Of a DNA stretch of 64,000 nt, positions 1-9,445 are shown piece after piece (positions within the stretch are counted from its first letter, which is position 1; the number at the start of each line of letters is the position of its first letter). The notes under the pieces were generated by a model. The model worked only from the letters and a program-made list of their open reading frames with translations, did not search any database and was not told the origin of the DNA. This stretch comes from Thalassospiraceae bacterium LMO-JJ14 (GTDB taxonomy: Bacteria; Pseudomonadota; Alphaproteobacteria; Rhodospirillales; Casp-alpha2), in the NCBI GenBank assembly GCA_021555105.2, contig CP134604.1, positions 2,108,001 to 2,172,000 on the forward strand, given 5' to 3'. Made by a program: the position numbers and the translations under genes.

Positions 1-109
1 CAAAGTCGATGCGATCCGTGGCATGGATATCGTGATTTGTACGACCGCCAAAACCGATGCCGAAGCAAAGGCATTGCTCAAGGCGTTCAATATGCCGTTC
101 GCTAACTGA
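1..109 (+). CDS. rplE: 50S ribosomal protein L5 (uL5), C-terminal fragment
   Basis: Only the last 35 codons are present; the gene begins before the window. The reading frame runs from base 2 to the TGA at 107-109 and ends in the L5-like tail [22 protein letters not shown]5 binds 5S rRNA and contacts tRNA in the large subunit. Its place directly before rpsN is the normal spc-operon order, which supports the call despite the short fragment. Confidence 0.9.
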   Translation, partial: KVDAIRGMDIVICTTAKTDAEAKALLKAFNMPFAN

Positions 110-131
110 GCGGCAAGAGGAGTAGAGCGTA

Positions 132-437
132 ATGGCTAAGAAAAGCTCGATCGAGCGGGATAAGAAACGGACCCGGCTGGTGAAGCAGTACGAAGGACGC
201 CGTGAGCGTCTTAAGGCGGCTGCCAAGGATCCGAACCTGTCGCCCGAAGAACGCTTTAATGCCCGTCTGAAGCTTGCCGAACTGCCGCGCAACTCGGCAC
301 CGGTTCGTCAACGTCTACGTTGCGAGCTGACCGGACGTCCGCGCGGTAACTATCGTAAGTTCCGTATTTGTCGCATCAAGCTTCGGGAACTGGCCTCCAT
401 GGGTCAGATTCCGGGCATGGTCAAGTCAAGCTGGTAA
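132..437 (+). CDS. rpsN: 30S ribosomal protein S14 (uS14), zinc-free form
   Basis: The 101-residue protein has the full length of the zinc-independent S14 class found in most proteobacteria. It lacks the CxxC zinc motif of the short form, and the C-terminal CELTGRPRG and [13 protein letters not shown] stretches are diagnostic. S14 is a late-assembling protein of the 30S head. It lies 22 bases after rplE and 13 bases before rpsH, preceded by a purine-rich AGAGGAG ribosome binding site, and is co-transcribed in the spc operon. Confidence 0.98.
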   Translation: MAKKSSIERDKKRTRLVKQYEGRRERLKAAAKDPNLSPEERFNARLKLAELPRNSAPVRQRLRCELTGRPRGNYRKFRICRIKLRELASMGQIPGMVKSSW

Positions 438-450
438 GGGAGAGACGACG

Positions 451-849
451 ATGTCGATGACGGATCCCCTCGGCGATATGCTGACTCGTATTCGCAACGG
501 GCAACAAGCCCGTAAAAGCTCGGTCACTTGCCCAGCTTCGCGGCTGCGTTCAAACGTTCTCGAAGTGCTGAAGCGCGAAGGCTTTATTCGCGGTTTCGAC
601 CAAAGCGATGTGCGTCCTGGCATTTCCGAGATCAAGATCGAACTGAAATACCACGAAGGTGACCCGGTGATCCGGCACCTGAGCAGGGTTTCCAAGCCGG
701 GCCGCCGGATTTATTCAGGCGTGCGTGACCTTGGCCGTGTTTATAACGGTCTCGGTATCGCCATTCTGTCGACGCCGCGTGGCGTACTGTCGGATGCCGA
801 AGCACGGGCCCAGAATGTTGGTGGAGAGGTTCTCTGCGAGGTGTTCTAA
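451..849 (+). CDS. rpsH: 30S ribosomal protein S8 (uS8)
   Basis: The 132-residue protein begins [18 protein letters not shown], the typical S8 N-terminus, and contains the conserved late segment [14 protein letters not shown]8 binds 16S rRNA helix 21 early in assembly. In E. coli it is also the translational autoregulator of the spc operon; whether that holds here cannot be read from this sequence. AGGGAGAGACG before the ATG serves as ribosome binding site. It is flanked by rpsN and rplF as expected. Confidence 0.98.
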   Translation: MSMTDPLGDMLTRIRNGQQARKSSVTCPASRLRSNVLEVLKREGFIRGFDQSDVRPGISEIKIELKYHEGDPVIRHLSRVSKPGRRIYSGVRDLGRVYNGLGIAILSTPRGVLSDAEARAQNVGGEVLCEVF

Positions 850-882
850 GAACGCCCCAGGAATAAAACGAGGATTGAAGCC

Positions 883-1416
883 ATGTCGCGAGTAGGAAGT
901 AACCCAGTCACAGTGCCGGACGGTGTCACCGTCGAATTGAACGGCAATGTTGTGACGGCCAAGGGCAAGCTCGGTGAGTTGTCGGTAACGCTGACCGATG
1001 ACGTCAAGGTCGAGCAAGCCGACGGTCAGGTCACAGTGAAGCCGCTGGCGCAGCACAAGCGCGCCCGTCAGATGTGGGGCACAGCCCGCAGTGTGATCGA
1101 CGGCCTTGTCTTTGGGGTGTCCGAAGGGTTCACCAAGAAGCTCGAGATCAACGGCGTTGGTTATCGTGCTCAGGTTCAGGGTAAGGACGTTGTGCTGCAG
1201 CTTGGTTTCAGCCACGAAGTCCGTTATCCGATCCCGGAAGGCATCAAGATCGAGGCTCCGGAACAGAACCAGCTGATCATCAGCGGTGCATCGAAGCAAC
1301 GAGTTGGCCAGGTGGCCGCGGAAATCCGTTCGTATCGTCCGCCGGAGCCCTATAAGGGCAAGGGTGTTAAGTACGATAACGAATACATCCTCCGTAAGGA
1401 AGGAAAGAAGAAGTAA
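883..1416 (+). CDS. rplF: 50S ribosomal protein L6 (uL6)
   Basis: The 177-residue protein opens [15 protein letters not shown] and ends in the rRNA-binding segment [26 protein letters not shown], both hallmarks of L6. It has the usual two-domain length. L6 sits near the GTPase-associated centre of the 50S subunit. The 33-base gap after rpsH contains an AACGAGGATTG ribosome binding site. The stop codon is only one base from the rplR start, so the two are probably translationally coupled. Confidence 0.98.
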   Translation: MSRVGSNPVTVPDGVTVELNGNVVTAKGKLGELSVTLTDDVKVEQADGQVTVKPLAQHKRARQMWGTARSVIDGLVFGVSEGFTKKLEINGVGYRAQVQGKDVVLQLGFSHEVRYPIPEGIKIEAPEQNQLIISGASKQRVGQVAAEIRSYRPPEPYKGKGVKYDNEYILRKEGKKK

Positions 1417-1417
1417 G

Positions 1418-1780
1418 ATGTCGAACGCAAGAAACCTGTTTAAACGCCGGACCATGCGCACGCGTGCGCGTCTGCAACGTCTGGCATCCGGGCGTCCGCG
1501 GCTTTCCGTGTTCCGCTCGGGCAAGCACATTTACGCGCAGATCATCGACGATGTTAGCGGCAATACGCTGGTTGCAGCATCTTCGCTGGAGAAAGACCTC
1601 AAGTCCGCGCTCAAAACCGGTGCCGACAGCAATGCCGCTTCTGAAGTAGGTAAGCTGATTGCAAAACGCGCTACCGAAAAGGGTGTCGGTGAGGTCTTCT
1701 TCGACCGCGGCGGCTACAAGTATCACGGGCGTGTCAAAGCCCTCGCAGACGGCGCCCGTGAGGGCGGCCTGAGCTTCTAG
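1418..1780 (+). CDS. rplR: 50S ribosomal protein L18 (uL18)
   Basis: The 120-residue protein begins [19 protein letters not shown] and contains the L18 core [18 protein letters not shown] and the end [22 protein letters not shown]18 binds 5S rRNA with L5. The ATG at 1418 directly follows the rplF stop and is preceded by AAGGAAAG inside rplF. A longer upstream frame beginning at 1286 overlaps rplF and was not used, because homologues start at this methionine. Confidence 0.97.
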   Translation: MSNARNLFKRRTMRTRARLQRLASGRPRLSVFRSGKHIYAQIIDDVSGNTLVAASSLEKDLKSALKTGADSNAASEVGKLIAKRATEKGVGEVFFDRGGYKYHGRVKALADGAREGGLSF

Positions 1781-1791
1781 GAGAGCGACGA

Positions 1792-2394
1792 ATGGCAGAT
1801 AATAATTCACCGGAGCGTGGCGGCCAACGTGGCCGTGGTCGTGGTAGAGACCGCGATAACCGGGATCAACGCAACGACGATGGCGATGAACTGGTCGACA
1901 AACTGGTGCACATCAACCGTGTAGCCAAGGTCGTCAAAGGCGGTCGCCGCTTTTCGTTCGCAGCTCTGGTCGTCGTCGGCGACGGCAAAGGCCGTGTCGG
2001 TTACGGTACCGGTAAAGCCCGCGAAGTACCGGAGGCTATCCGTAAGGCAACAGATCAGGCGAAGCGCCAGATGATCCGTGTGCCGTTGCGTGAAGGCCGT
2101 ACCCTGCATCATGACATTAACGGCCGTTTCGGTGCCGGCAAGGTTGTGCTGCGCTCGGCTCCGGCCGGTACCGGCATCATCGCCGGTGGCCCGATGCGCG
2201 CTGTCTTTGAAACCATGGGCGTTCATGATGTCGTTTGTAAGTCGAACGGCACGCAGAACCCGCACAACATGATCAAGGCGACGTTCGAGGCGCTGAAGAA
2301 TCTTCAATCCCCGCGCACCATTGCGGCGCGCCGTGGCCTCAAGGTCGGCGATATCGTTGCCCGTCGCGGCGATACCGGCATGAGCGCCGAATAA
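1792..2394 (+). CDS. rpsE: 30S ribosomal protein S5 (uS5)
   Basis: The 200-residue protein has an N-terminal arm of about 35 residues rich in Arg, Gly and Asp. The S5 double-stranded-RNA-binding domain ([39 protein letters not shown]) and the C-terminal domain ([16 protein letters not shown]) follow. S5 takes part in decoding accuracy and mRNA unwinding at the entry channel. The charged N-terminal arm is longer than in E. coli; such extensions are common in alphaproteobacteria. GGAGAGCGACG precedes the ATG, 11 bases after rplR. Confidence 0.98.
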   Translation: MADNNSPERGGQRGRGRGRDRDNRDQRNDDGDELVDKLVHINRVAKVVKGGRRFSFAALVVVGDGKGRVGYGTGKAREVPEAIRKATDQAKRQMIRVPLREGRTLHHDINGRFGAGKVVLRSAPAGTGIIAGGPMRAVFETMGVHDVVCKSNGTQNPHNMIKATFEALKNLQSPRTIAARRGLKVGDIVARRGDTGMSAE

Positions 2395-2413
2395 ATTTGG
2401 ATCGGAACGAAAG

Positions 2414-2608
2414 ATGGCTGACAAAAAAGCAACCGTCACGGTCACCCAAACCCGCAGCCCGATAGGGCGTCAAAGCGACCAGCGTGCGACGCTGAAAGGC
2501 CTGGGTTTGAACAGAATCAACAGGACCCGGACGCTCGAAGATACGTCAGCGGTTCGTGGCATGATTGACAAGGTAAAGCACCTGGTCCGGGTTGAGGAAC
2601 AGGCCTAA
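2414..2608 (+). CDS. rpmD: 50S ribosomal protein L30 (uL30)
   Basis: This is a 64-residue protein. The motif [25 protein letters not shown] and the central and C-terminal segments [22 protein letters not shown] are the L30 signature. It is a small 50S protein near the 5S rRNA. It lies between rpsE and rplO, the canonical order. The start is supported by CGGAACGAAAG upstream and by homologue length. Confidence 0.97.
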   Translation: MADKKATVTVTQTRSPIGRQSDQRATLKGLGLNRINRTRTLEDTSAVRGMIDKVKHLVRVEEQA

Positions 2609-2676
2609 CAGGCTTACTTCTTTCAACAAGGAACGGTACCGGGCGTTTTGTCCGGGTACGCATAAGGAATTTGGCG

Positions 2677-3258
2677 ATGCGACTTAATGAAATCCGAGAT
2701 AACGCCGGCGCGACGAAAAACCGCAAGCGTGTGGGCCGCGGTATCGGCTCCGGTACGGGTAAAACCGCTGCGAAAGGTCAAAAAGGCCAGAAATCGCGGA
2801 GCGGGGTTTCGCTGCTGGGCTTTGAAGGTGGTCAGATGCCGTTGTATCGCCGCCTGCCGAAGCGCGGTTTCAACAATCCGTTTTCCAAGGATTTTGCCGA
2901 ACTGACGACGGGCAAATTGCAAAAGGCGATCGATGCCGGCCATGTGGATGCCAAGAGCGCCATCACCGCCACAGAGCTTCTGGCCGCAGGTGTTGTCCGC
3001 AAATCGAAAGATGGTGTTCGGCTGCTCAACAAGGGTGAGCTGAGCGCCAAGGTCAACCTCGACATCGCGCATGCTTCCAAGGGTGCAATCGAAGCCGTTG
3101 AAAAAGTTGGTGGAACGGTCAAGGTTGCCGAGAAAAAAGAACGCCCGCAGGGCAAGGGCCGCAAGCGCGACCGTGTGTCTGCCGAGCGTAAGGCGAAGTA
3201 CGAAGCCCAACGCGGTGCCGGTGAAGTCGTTGCCGTGGATCCGAAAGAGGAAGATTAA
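2677..3258 (+). CDS. rplO: 50S ribosomal protein L15 (uL15)
   Basis: The 193-residue protein begins [22 protein letters not shown], followed by the Gly/Lys-rich loop [20 protein letters not shown] that penetrates 23S rRNA. The frame is open from a TTG at 2671. The ATG at 2677 is preferred because the AAGGAA ribosome binding site at 2664-2669 is seven bases from it but almost touches the TTG. The C-terminal 35 residues are unusually Lys/Glu/Arg-rich and extend past E. coli L15 (144 residues); similar tails occur in other alphaproteobacteria. It is followed by secY after six bases. Confidence 0.95.
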   Translation: MRLNEIRDNAGATKNRKRVGRGIGSGTGKTAAKGQKGQKSRSGVSLLGFEGGQMPLYRRLPKRGFNNPFSKDFAELTTGKLQKAIDAGHVDAKSAITATELLAAGVVRKSKDGVRLLNKGELSAKVNLDIAHASKGAIEAVEKVGGTVKVAEKKERPQGKGRKRDRVSAERKAKYEAQRGAGEVVAVDPKEED

Positions 3259-3264
3259 TCTAGT

Positions 3265-4608
3265 ATGGCTTCCGCCGCCGAACAATTAGCCTCGAACGTC
3301 AATTTCAGCGCCTTTTCCAAGGCGACGGAACTGAAAAAGCGCATCTGGTTTACGCTGGGTGCGCTTATCGTCTATCGATTGGGTACGTTCGTTCCGATCC
3401 CGGGTATCGATCCGACGATCCTTGAAAGCCTGTTCAATCAAACAGGCGGCGGTATCCTCGGCATGTTCGACATGTTCGCGGGCGGCGCACTTTCGCGGAT
3501 GACAATTTTCGCCCTGAACATCATGCCGTATATCTCGGCATCGATCATCATGCAGCTCATGACAGCGGTGTCGCCGCAACTTGAGCAGATGAAGAAAGAA
3601 GGCGAGACCGGCCGTAAGAAAATCAACCAGTACACTCGTTATCTGACGGTCGCGATCTGTATCTTGCAGGCTTACGGTATCGCCGTCGGGCTTGAAAGCA
3701 TGTCTTCTGGTGGCCGTGTCGCTGTCGATAATCCCGGTATGTTCTTCCGTATGACCGTGGTCATCACGTTAACCGGCGGAACGCTGTTTCTTATGTGGCT
3801 CGGTGAGCAGATCACGGCACGCGGTGTCGGCAATGGTATTTCACTGATTATTTTCGCCGGTATCGTCGCCAACCTGCCCACGGCTTTGGCCGGAACGCTT
3901 GAACTTGGCCGTACCGGTGCGCTTTCGACCGGGATCATCATTGCCCTGTTCGCGATGGCGATTGCAGTGATATTCTGCATCGTCTTTATTGAACGTGCAC
4001 AGCGCCGCATTCTGATCCAGTACCCGAAGCGCCAGCGCGGCAATAAAATGTCGGGTGGCGATACGTCGCACCTGCCGTTGAAGGTGAACACCGCCGGTGT
4101 CATTCCGCCGATCTTTGCCAGCTCGATATTGCTTTTGCCGATCACGATTATTCAGTTTTCGGCCGGCTCCGGCCCGGAATGGATGAGCACGGTTGCAGCT
4201 TACATGGGGCGCGGTCAGCCTCTGTATCTGATCTTGTACATTTCCATGATCGTGTTCTTCGCATTTTTCTATACCGCAGTTGTATTCAACCCGGCGGAAA
4301 CGGCTGATAACCTGAAGAAATACGGTGGCTTTGTGCCAGGGATCCGTCCCGGCAAGAATACAGCCGATTACCTCGACTGGGTGCTTACCCGTCTGACCGT
4401 GGTCGGTGCCGGTTATCTAGCGATCCTTTGCCTGTTACCGGAAATTCTGATTTCCAGATGGTCCGTGCCTTTCTACTTCGGCGGTACAAGCCTTCTGATC
4501 GTCGTCACTGTGACGATGGATACCGTGACGCAGGTGCAGTCGCATCTATTGGCGCACCAATACGAAGGTTTGATCAAAAAGTCCAAGCTTAGAGGGCGGA
4601 AGGCATGA
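3265..4608 (+). CDS. secY: Preprotein translocase subunit SecY
   Basis: The 447-residue inner-membrane protein has the ten hydrophobic segments expected of the SecYEG channel. Recognisable SecY segments are the first transmembrane region with YRLGTFVPIPGID, the plug region GGGILGMFDMFAGGAL, the cytoplasmic loop RRILIQYPKRQ, and the late cytoplasmic loop NPAETADNLKKYGGFVPGIRPG. SecY exports unfolded proteins with SecA or the ribosome. It sits in the spc operon after rplO, and its last four bases overlap the adk start. Confidence 0.98.
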   Translation: MASAAEQLASNVNFSAFSKATELKKRIWFTLGALIVYRLGTFVPIPGIDPTILESLFNQTGGGILGMFDMFAGGALSRMTIFALNIMPYISASIIMQLMTAVSPQLEQMKKEGETGRKKINQYTRYLTVAICILQAYGIAVGLESMSSGGRVAVDNPGMFFRMTVVITLTGGTLFLMWLGEQITARGVGNGISLIIFAGIVANLPTALAGTLELGRTGALSTGIIIALFAMAIAVIFCIVFIERAQRRILIQYPKRQRGNKMSGGDTSHLPLKVNTAGVIPPIFASSILLLPITIIQFSAGSGPEWMSTVAAYMGRGQPLYLILYISMIVFFAFFYTAVVFNPAETADNLKKYGGFVPGIRPGKNTADYLDWVLTRLTVVGAGYLAILCLLPEILISRWSVPFYFGGTSLLIVVTVTMDTVTQVQSHLLAHQYEGLIKKSKLRGRKA

Positions 4609-5171
4609 TCATCATCCTTCTTGGCCCGCCGGGTGCCGGTAAGGGGACTCAGTGCGAACGGTTGGTCGAGAAGTATTCGATCGTGCAGTTGTCGACGGGC
4701 GATATGCTTCGTGCTGCCGTTTCATCAGGCACGGAAATGGGGATCAAGGCCAAGGAAGTCATGGATCTTGGCGAGCTGGTATCGGATGACATCGTGGTCG
4801 GCATCATTTCCGATCGGATCGAGGAAGCGGATTGTGCCAACGGGTTCATCCTTGACGGTTTTCCGCGCACGGTGGCTCAGGCTGAAGCTCTTGATGCAAT
4901 GCTGGCCGAAAAAGGCCTGAAGCTCGATTACGTCATTTCCATGGAAGTGGACGAGCAGGTGCTATTTGCCCGAATCGAGAAGCGCGCCGCCGAAACAGGT
5001 GGCGCACGGAGCGACGATAACGCGGAAACGCTAAAGAAACGGCTCGGGGTTTACCGCGAGCAAACGGCCCCAATTATTCCTTATTACAAGGATAAAGGGG
5101 TGCTGAAGACGGTCGATGGCATGCAGGATATTGATAATGTTACAAATTCCCTGTATGCGATCTTGGATTAA
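4605..5171 (+). CDS. adk: Adenylate kinase
   Basis: This 188-residue protein interconverts ATP + AMP and 2 ADP. The P-loop GPPGAGKGTQ is at residues 7-16, the AMP-binding segment QLSTGDMLRAAV and FILDGFPRT follow, and the LID is the short type without a zinc site, with RSDDNAETLKKRL after it. The length matches short-form kinases. ATGA overlap with secY implies translational coupling. Placement of adk between secY and rpsM is common in alphaproteobacteria. It is probably the last gene of the spc transcription unit. Confidence 0.97.
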   Translation: MIIILLGPPGAGKGTQCERLVEKYSIVQLSTGDMLRAAVSSGTEMGIKAKEVMDLGELVSDDIVVGIISDRIEEADCANGFILDGFPRTVAQAEALDAMLAEKGLKLDYVISMEVDEQVLFARIEKRAAETGGARSDDNAETLKKRLGVYREQTAPIIPYYKDKGVLKTVDGMQDIDNVTNSLYAILD

Positions 5172-5206
5172 CGAGGATTGGGTATCGAAAAAGTTTAGCT
5201 GATGAG

Positions 5207-5234
5207 TTGACTTGGCGGGTAAGATTTATATAAT
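5207..5234 (+). promoter_or_regulatory. Sigma-70-type promoter of the rpsM-rpsK-rpoA-rplQ unit
   Basis: TTGACT at 5207-5212 and a perfect TATAAT at 5229-5234 are separated by 16 bases, in the 124-base gap between adk and rpsM. Transcription would start about 5241, leaving a leader of roughly 55 bases before the rpsM start. The match is seen directly; activity is inferred. Confidence 0.75.
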
Positions 5235-5295
5235 CCGCGCTCTTCAATCAACCGGTGGCTGTCCGTTTCGACCCAAAGTTTAAGGAGTACGAGCT

Positions 5296-5667
5296 TTGGC
5301 GCGTATTGCTGGTGTAAATATCCCGACTGGAAAACGTGCAGTTATCGCGTTGACCTACATTCATGGGATCGGCCGTACCACGGCTAAGAAAATCTGTGAA
5401 GCTTGCGGCATTGCCGCTGAACGCCGTGTCAATGACCTGTCCGATGACGAAGTTACGCGTGTCCGTGACATGATCGACCAGGAACTGACCGTAGAAGGCG
5501 AGCTTCGCCGCGACGTTGCGATGAACATCAAGCGTCTGATGGACCTTGGTTGCTATCGCGGCCTGCGTCACCGTCGGCAATTGCCGGTGCGCGGTCAGCG
5601 TACCCACACTAACGCCAGGACTCGTAAGGGTCCGGCCAAGGCGATTGCCGGTAAGAAGAAAGCTTAA
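5296..5667 (+). CDS. rpsM: 30S ribosomal protein S13 (uS13)
   Basis: The 123-residue protein begins [26 protein letters not shown] and ends with the basic RNA-binding tail [25 protein letters not shown], both typical S13. The start is a TTG codon, chosen because translation from it gives the exact conserved N-terminus and AAGGAGTACGAGC precedes it; no ATG fits. S13 forms inter-subunit bridges and contacts P-site tRNA. It is first in the alpha operon behind its own promoter. Confidence 0.97.
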   Translation: MARIAGVNIPTGKRAVIALTYIHGIGRTTAKKICEACGIAAERRVNDLSDDEVTRVRDMIDQELTVEGELRRDVAMNIKRLMDLGCYRGLRHRRQLPVRGQRTHTNARTRKGPAKAIAGKKKA

Positions 5668-5679
5668 GGGCGAAATATC

Positions 5680-6075
5680 ATGGCCAAGGCAGCAACTACG
5701 GCGCGTCCGCGTCGCCGCGAACGGAAGAACATTGCAGCGGGTATCGCGCATGTTAATTCAACGTTCAACAATACCATCATCACCATCACGGATGCCCAGG
5801 GCAACGCGATTGCCTGGTCTTCTGCCGGTGCGCAGGGCTTCAAGGGGTCGCGTAAATCGACTCCGTACGCTGCACAGGTTGCCGGTGAAGTCGTCGGCCG
5901 TGCCGCGATGGAACATGGTATGAAGACCCTTGAGGTCGAAGTGAAGGGCCCGGGTTCCGGCCGAGAATCAGCGCTTCGTGCGCTGCAGTCGGTTGGCTTC
6001 ACGATTACGGCCATTCGTGACGTAACGCCGATCCCGCACAACGGGTGTCGGCCAAGAAAGCGTCGTCGGGTCTAA
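5680..6075 (+). CDS. rpsK: 30S ribosomal protein S11 (uS11)
   Basis: The 131-residue protein carries the S11 hallmarks: [22 protein letters not shown], the glycine-rich [15 protein letters not shown] and the terminal [19 protein letters not shown]. It lies on the 30S platform next to the mRNA exit. It is 12 bases after rpsM in the same operon. The 145-base gap that follows before rpoA contains no gene and several short inverted repeats. Confidence 0.98.
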   Translation: MAKAATTARPRRRERKNIAAGIAHVNSTFNNTIITITDAQGNAIAWSSAGAQGFKGSRKSTPYAAQVAGEVVGRAAMEHGMKTLEVEVKGPGSGRESALRALQSVGFTITAIRDVTPIPHNGCRPRKRRRV

Positions 6076-6220
6076 GACCCTTCTTTCCCGGTTATTTTCC
6101 GGGGAAGTTTCATTTCGGGCAGGGCTGGTTCGATCGGCCAGATCTGTACCGGGCAGGTAAATAGGCGACGCCCTTGATTTCAAGGACGTTGCTGTCATTT
6201 GTGAGCGCGAGGTCACTGAA

Positions 6221-7237
6221 GTGCTTCAGAAAAATTGGCAAGAACTGATTAAACCCTCGAAACTCGAAGTCGTTCCGGGTAACGATCCGAGCCGTCAGGC
6301 GAGTGTCGTAGCTGAGCCGCTCGAACGCGGCTTCGGTTTGACGCTGGGCAATGCGCTGCGTCGTATTCTGCTGTCGTCGCTGCAGGGTGCTGCGGTGACG
6401 TCGATTCAGATCGACAGTGTGCTGCATGAATTCTCTTCGATTGCCGGCGTGCGCGAAGACGTGACGGACATCGTTCTCAACATCAAGTCGATGGGCTTGA
6501 AGATGATGGCCGAGGGTCCCAAGCGTATGTCCCTGAAGGCCAGCGGTCCTGGCGAAGTGACCGCCAGCATGATCGAAACCGGTTCTGATATCGAAATCAT
6601 GGAGCCGGATCTTGTGATCTGTCACCTTGATAACGGTGCTTCGTTGAGCATGGAGCTGATTGTCGAAAACGGCAAAGGCTATGTACCGGCATCCCAGAAC
6701 CGACCTGACGACAGCCCGATCGGTTTGATTCCAATCGATGCAGTCTTCTCGCCGGTCCGGAAAGTTGCCTACAAGGTGGAGAACACCCGCGTTGGCCAAG
6801 ACACCGATTACGACAAGTTATTCCTGGACGTGACGACCAACGGCGCCGTCACGCCGGAAGATGCTGTTGCACTTGCCGCACGCATTTTGCAGGACCAACT
6901 TCAGCTGTTCATCAACTTCGATGAGCCGTCGGGTGAGGTAATTGAAGAAAGCCGTGATGAGCTGCCGTTCAATCGCAACCTGTTGCGCAAGGTCGATGAG
7001 CTTGAACTCTCCGTCCGTTCGGCAAATTGCCTCAAGAACGACAACATTATCTATATCGGCGATCTGGTACAGAAAACCGAAGCAGACATGCTGCGGACCC
7101 CGAACTTCGGGCGCAAATCCTTGAACGAAATCAAGGAAGTTCTTTCGCAGATGGGTCTGCATCTGGGTATGGAAATCTCCGAATGGCCGCCGGAAAACAT
7201 CGAAGACATGGCCAAAAAACTGGAAGATCCGTTCTGA
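6221..7237 (+). CDS. rpoA: RNA polymerase alpha subunit
   Basis: The 338-residue protein begins with GTG and reads [17 protein letters not shown], the alphaproteobacterial alpha-subunit N-terminus. The N-terminal assembly domain contains [19 protein letters not shown] near residues 41-60. The C-terminal domain, from about residue 260 ([39 protein letters not shown]), binds UP elements and activators. The GTG start is supported by GCGCGAGGTCAC upstream and the conserved N-terminus. It is in the alpha operon between rpsK and rplQ. Confidence 0.98.
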   Translation: MLQKNWQELIKPSKLEVVPGNDPSRQASVVAEPLERGFGLTLGNALRRILLSSLQGAAVTSIQIDSVLHEFSSIAGVREDVTDIVLNIKSMGLKMMAEGPKRMSLKASGPGEVTASMIETGSDIEIMEPDLVICHLDNGASLSMELIVENGKGYVPASQNRPDDSPIGLIPIDAVFSPVRKVAYKVENTRVGQDTDYDKLFLDVTTNGAVTPEDAVALAARILQDQLQLFINFDEPSGEVIEESRDELPFNRNLLRKVDELELSVRSANCLKNDNIIYIGDLVQKTEADMLRTPNFGRKSLNEIKEVLSQMGLHLGMEISEWPPENIEDMAKKLEDPF

Positions 7238-7257
7238 TCGGATATTCCAGTGACCGG

Positions 7258-7277
7258 CCGGCGCTAAATGGCGCCGG
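7258..7277 (+). other. Inter-cistronic hairpin between rpoA and rplQ
   Basis: CCGGCGC and GCGCCGG arms (7258-7264 and 7271-7277) enclose a six-base loop. No U-run follows, so it is unlikely to be an efficient intrinsic terminator. It may stabilise or punctuate the operon mRNA; its function is not shown by the sequence. Confidence 0.45.
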
Positions 7278-7344
7278 TCGTTAACAAAAACCAGATGACC
7301 CGCGGGTAAAATGGCACGCGCGGGCAAAAATCAAGGAGCCTGAC

Positions 7345-7770
7345 ATGAGACATTCCAACGGTTACCGCAAGCTAAACAAGACGTCGACGCACCGCAAAGC
7401 CATGTTCTCGAATATGACGACGTCTCTCATTGTTCACGAACAGATCAAGACGACCTTACCGAAAGCCAAGGAACTGCGCCGGTTCATCGATAAGATGATT
7501 TCGCTCGGCAAGAAGGGTACATTGCATGATCGCCGTCGTGCTTTCGCTTTTTTGCGCGATGACGCAGCCGTCGCAAAACTGTTCTCGACGCTTGCCGAAC
7601 GTTACCAGGACCGTCCGGGTGGGTACTCCCGCGTGTTGAAAGCCGGTTTCCGTTATGGCGATAGTGCACCGATGGCGGTCATTGAATTGGTCGACCGCGA
7701 TCCCGACGCCAAGGGTGCAGAAGATCGCGCTCGTCTTGAAGCTGAAGCAGAAGCTGGCGACGACGCGTAA
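7345..7770 (+). CDS. rplQ: 50S ribosomal protein L17 (bL17)
   Basis: The 141-residue protein begins [21 protein letters not shown] and contains the L17 segments [17 protein letters not shown] and [24 protein letters not shown]. An acidic C-terminal tail of about 20 residues follows. L17 lies at the polypeptide exit side of the 50S subunit. AAGGAGCC precedes the ATG. It is the last gene of the alpha operon, followed by an intrinsic terminator. Confidence 0.98.
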   Translation: MRHSNGYRKLNKTSTHRKAMFSNMTTSLIVHEQIKTTLPKAKELRRFIDKMISLGKKGTLHDRRRAFAFLRDDAAVAKLFSTLAERYQDRPGGYSRVLKAGFRYGDSAPMAVIELVDRDPDAKGAEDRARLEAEAEAGDDA

Positions 7771-7791
7771 TATTCGTCGATACAGGTTTTG

Positions 7792-7822
7792 AAAAACGGC
7801 GTCCCTTCGGGCGCCGTTTTTG
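7792..7822 (+). terminator. Intrinsic terminator of the alpha operon
   Basis: An A-rich arm followed by ACGGCG and CCC, a short TTC loop, then GGGCGCCGT and five or more T residues form a strong hairpin with one bulged base. It lies 22 bases after the rplQ stop. Confidence 0.9.
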
Positions 7823-7921
7823 TTTATGCGGATTGTAAAATAGAGGTCAGTGCCGCTAACAGTTTGTTGTAATTTATTGGGTGGATCGGGTATCGACACG
7901 CCAAATATTCAGGCTTATCTA

Positions 7922-9352
7922 ATGACCATGCGCAAATTTCATATTGTTGTCTGCTTTAGTATTGCCATATGGCTGGCCATGGCCCCGGCAACGGCTCAGA
8001 ACCGCCTGGTCCCGCAAAGCCGTACTCAGGTGCAGCTTTCCTATGCCCCATTGGTCGAACATGCAGCGCCCGCTGTGGTCAATATCTATACACAAAAGAT
8101 CGTCGCCAATCGTCAGGTGCCGCCGCTGTTCGATGACCCCTTTTTTCGCCGCTTTTTTGGCGACCTCGGATTGGGTTTCAATCGCGGCCGGCCAAGGGCT
8201 GAGCGGCAAAACTCCCTCGGTTCCGGAGTTATCGTCAATCCGGACGGCCTGATCGTCACCAATCAGCACGTTATCGAAGGCGCTGATAAAATTACCGTCG
8301 TACTGGCCGACAAACGTGAATATGAGGCTAAAATCGTCGTTTCCGATGACAAGACGGATTTGTCCGTGCTTAGGATCGATCCAGGAAGTGACAAGTTGCA
8401 AGCTCTTGAAATTCGCGATTCCGACGAATTGAAAGTCGGTGATTTGGTGCTGGCCATCGGCAATCCGTTCGGCGTCGGGCAGACGGTGACCAGCGGCATC
8501 GTATCGGCGTTAGCACGCTCTGTTGGAAGCGATACCGAACTCAAATCCTTTATCCAGACAGATGCCGCTATTAACCCGGGTAATTCTGGCGGCGCGTTGT
8601 TATCGATGGATGGCAAACTGGTCGGGATAAACACGTCGATCTTTTCCAAAAGCGGCGGCTCGCACGGGATCGGTTTTGCGGTGCCGTCAAACATGGTGCG
8701 CGCAGTGCTCAACGGCATTTCCAGGGATGGCCGTCTGATCCGGCCTTGGCTGGGCGCATACGGGCAGGCTGTTACATCCGATATTGCACATTCACTGGGC
8801 ATGAAGCGTCCGCAGGGGGTTATTGTTAATCTTGTGCACAGGCAGGGTTCGGCCAAGCTGGGCGGTTTGCGTGCCGGGGACGTGATCCTTGCCGTCAACG
8901 GGCATGAAATAGCCGGTGCGGAGGATCTCAAGTACCGGATAGCAACCTTGCCGGTCGGTGACCACGCGGTGTTCAGGGTCATGCGCGGAAACAAGGTGGT
9001 GCCGATTACCATCGATATGCAGCCAGCGCCTGATTATCCGGCGTCCGATAAAACAAAAATTGAAGGCCGCAACCCGCTTGCCGACTCATTGATTGCCAAC
9101 CTGTCTCCGGCGCTGGCCGAGGAATATCATATGGACCCCTTCGGCGAAGGTGTCGTGATCTTGCAGATACGCCGCGGCGGGATTGCCAGCCGGCTCGATT
9201 TTCGCCCCGGCGACATCGTGCGCCAGATCAATCAGGTTCAAATCGCCACCGTCGATGATGCCAAAGCTGCGCTGAATGGGAATGAAGGCGACGAATGGCG
9301 CATTCAGGTGGAACGCGCCGGAAAGACATTCGATTTTGTCTTCAAGGGCTAG
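7922..9352 (+). CDS. DegP/HtrA-family periplasmic serine protease
   Basis: The 476-residue precursor has a Sec signal peptide (about residues 1-26, ending APATAQ). The trypsin-like domain has catalytic His116 (VTNQHVIEGA), Asp146 (KTDLSVL) and Ser222 (NPGNSGGAL). Two PDZ domains follow (about 285-370 and 400-475). Such proteases degrade or refold damaged envelope proteins. The frame is open to 7850, but the ATG at 7922 (or 7928) gives the signal peptide. It follows the ribosomal terminator and looks monocistronic. Whether it is DegP, DegQ or DegS-like is not resolved; two PDZ domains argue against DegS. Confidence 0.92.
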   Translation: MTMRKFHIVVCFSIAIWLAMAPATAQNRLVPQSRTQVQLSYAPLVEHAAPAVVNIYTQKIVANRQVPPLFDDPFFRRFFGDLGLGFNRGRPRAERQNSLGSGVIVNPDGLIVTNQHVIEGADKITVVLADKREYEAKIVVSDDKTDLSVLRIDPGSDKLQALEIRDSDELKVGDLVLAIGNPFGVGQTVTSGIVSALARSVGSDTELKSFIQTDAAINPGNSGGALLSMDGKLVGINTSIFSKSGGSHGIGFAVPSNMVRAVLNGISRDGRLIRPWLGAYGQAVTSDIAHSLGMKRPQGVIVNLVHRQGSAKLGGLRAGDVILAVNGHEIAGAEDLKYRIATLPVGDHAVFRVMRGNKVVPITIDMQPAPDYPASDKTKIEGRNPLADSLIANLSPALAEEYHMDPFGEGVVILQIRRGGIASRLDFRPGDIVRQINQVQIATVDDAKAALNGNEGDEWRIQVERAGKTFDFVFKG

Positions 9353-9445
9353 GAAATAGGGTGTGCGTTTCTTGGCCCGAATGCATTGATGCGCTAGGCT
9401 CTGCGGCAATGCACTAAATCAGGCTTCATCGTGGGAGGAAATAGC

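Noticed and set aside
2671-2676. TTG start for rplO
   Set aside because: The ribosome binding site would be one base away; the ATG two codons later fits better and matches L15 N-termini.
7258-7277. Terminator between rpoA and rplQ
   Set aside because: It is a good stem but has no T-run, and rplQ belongs to the same conserved operon.
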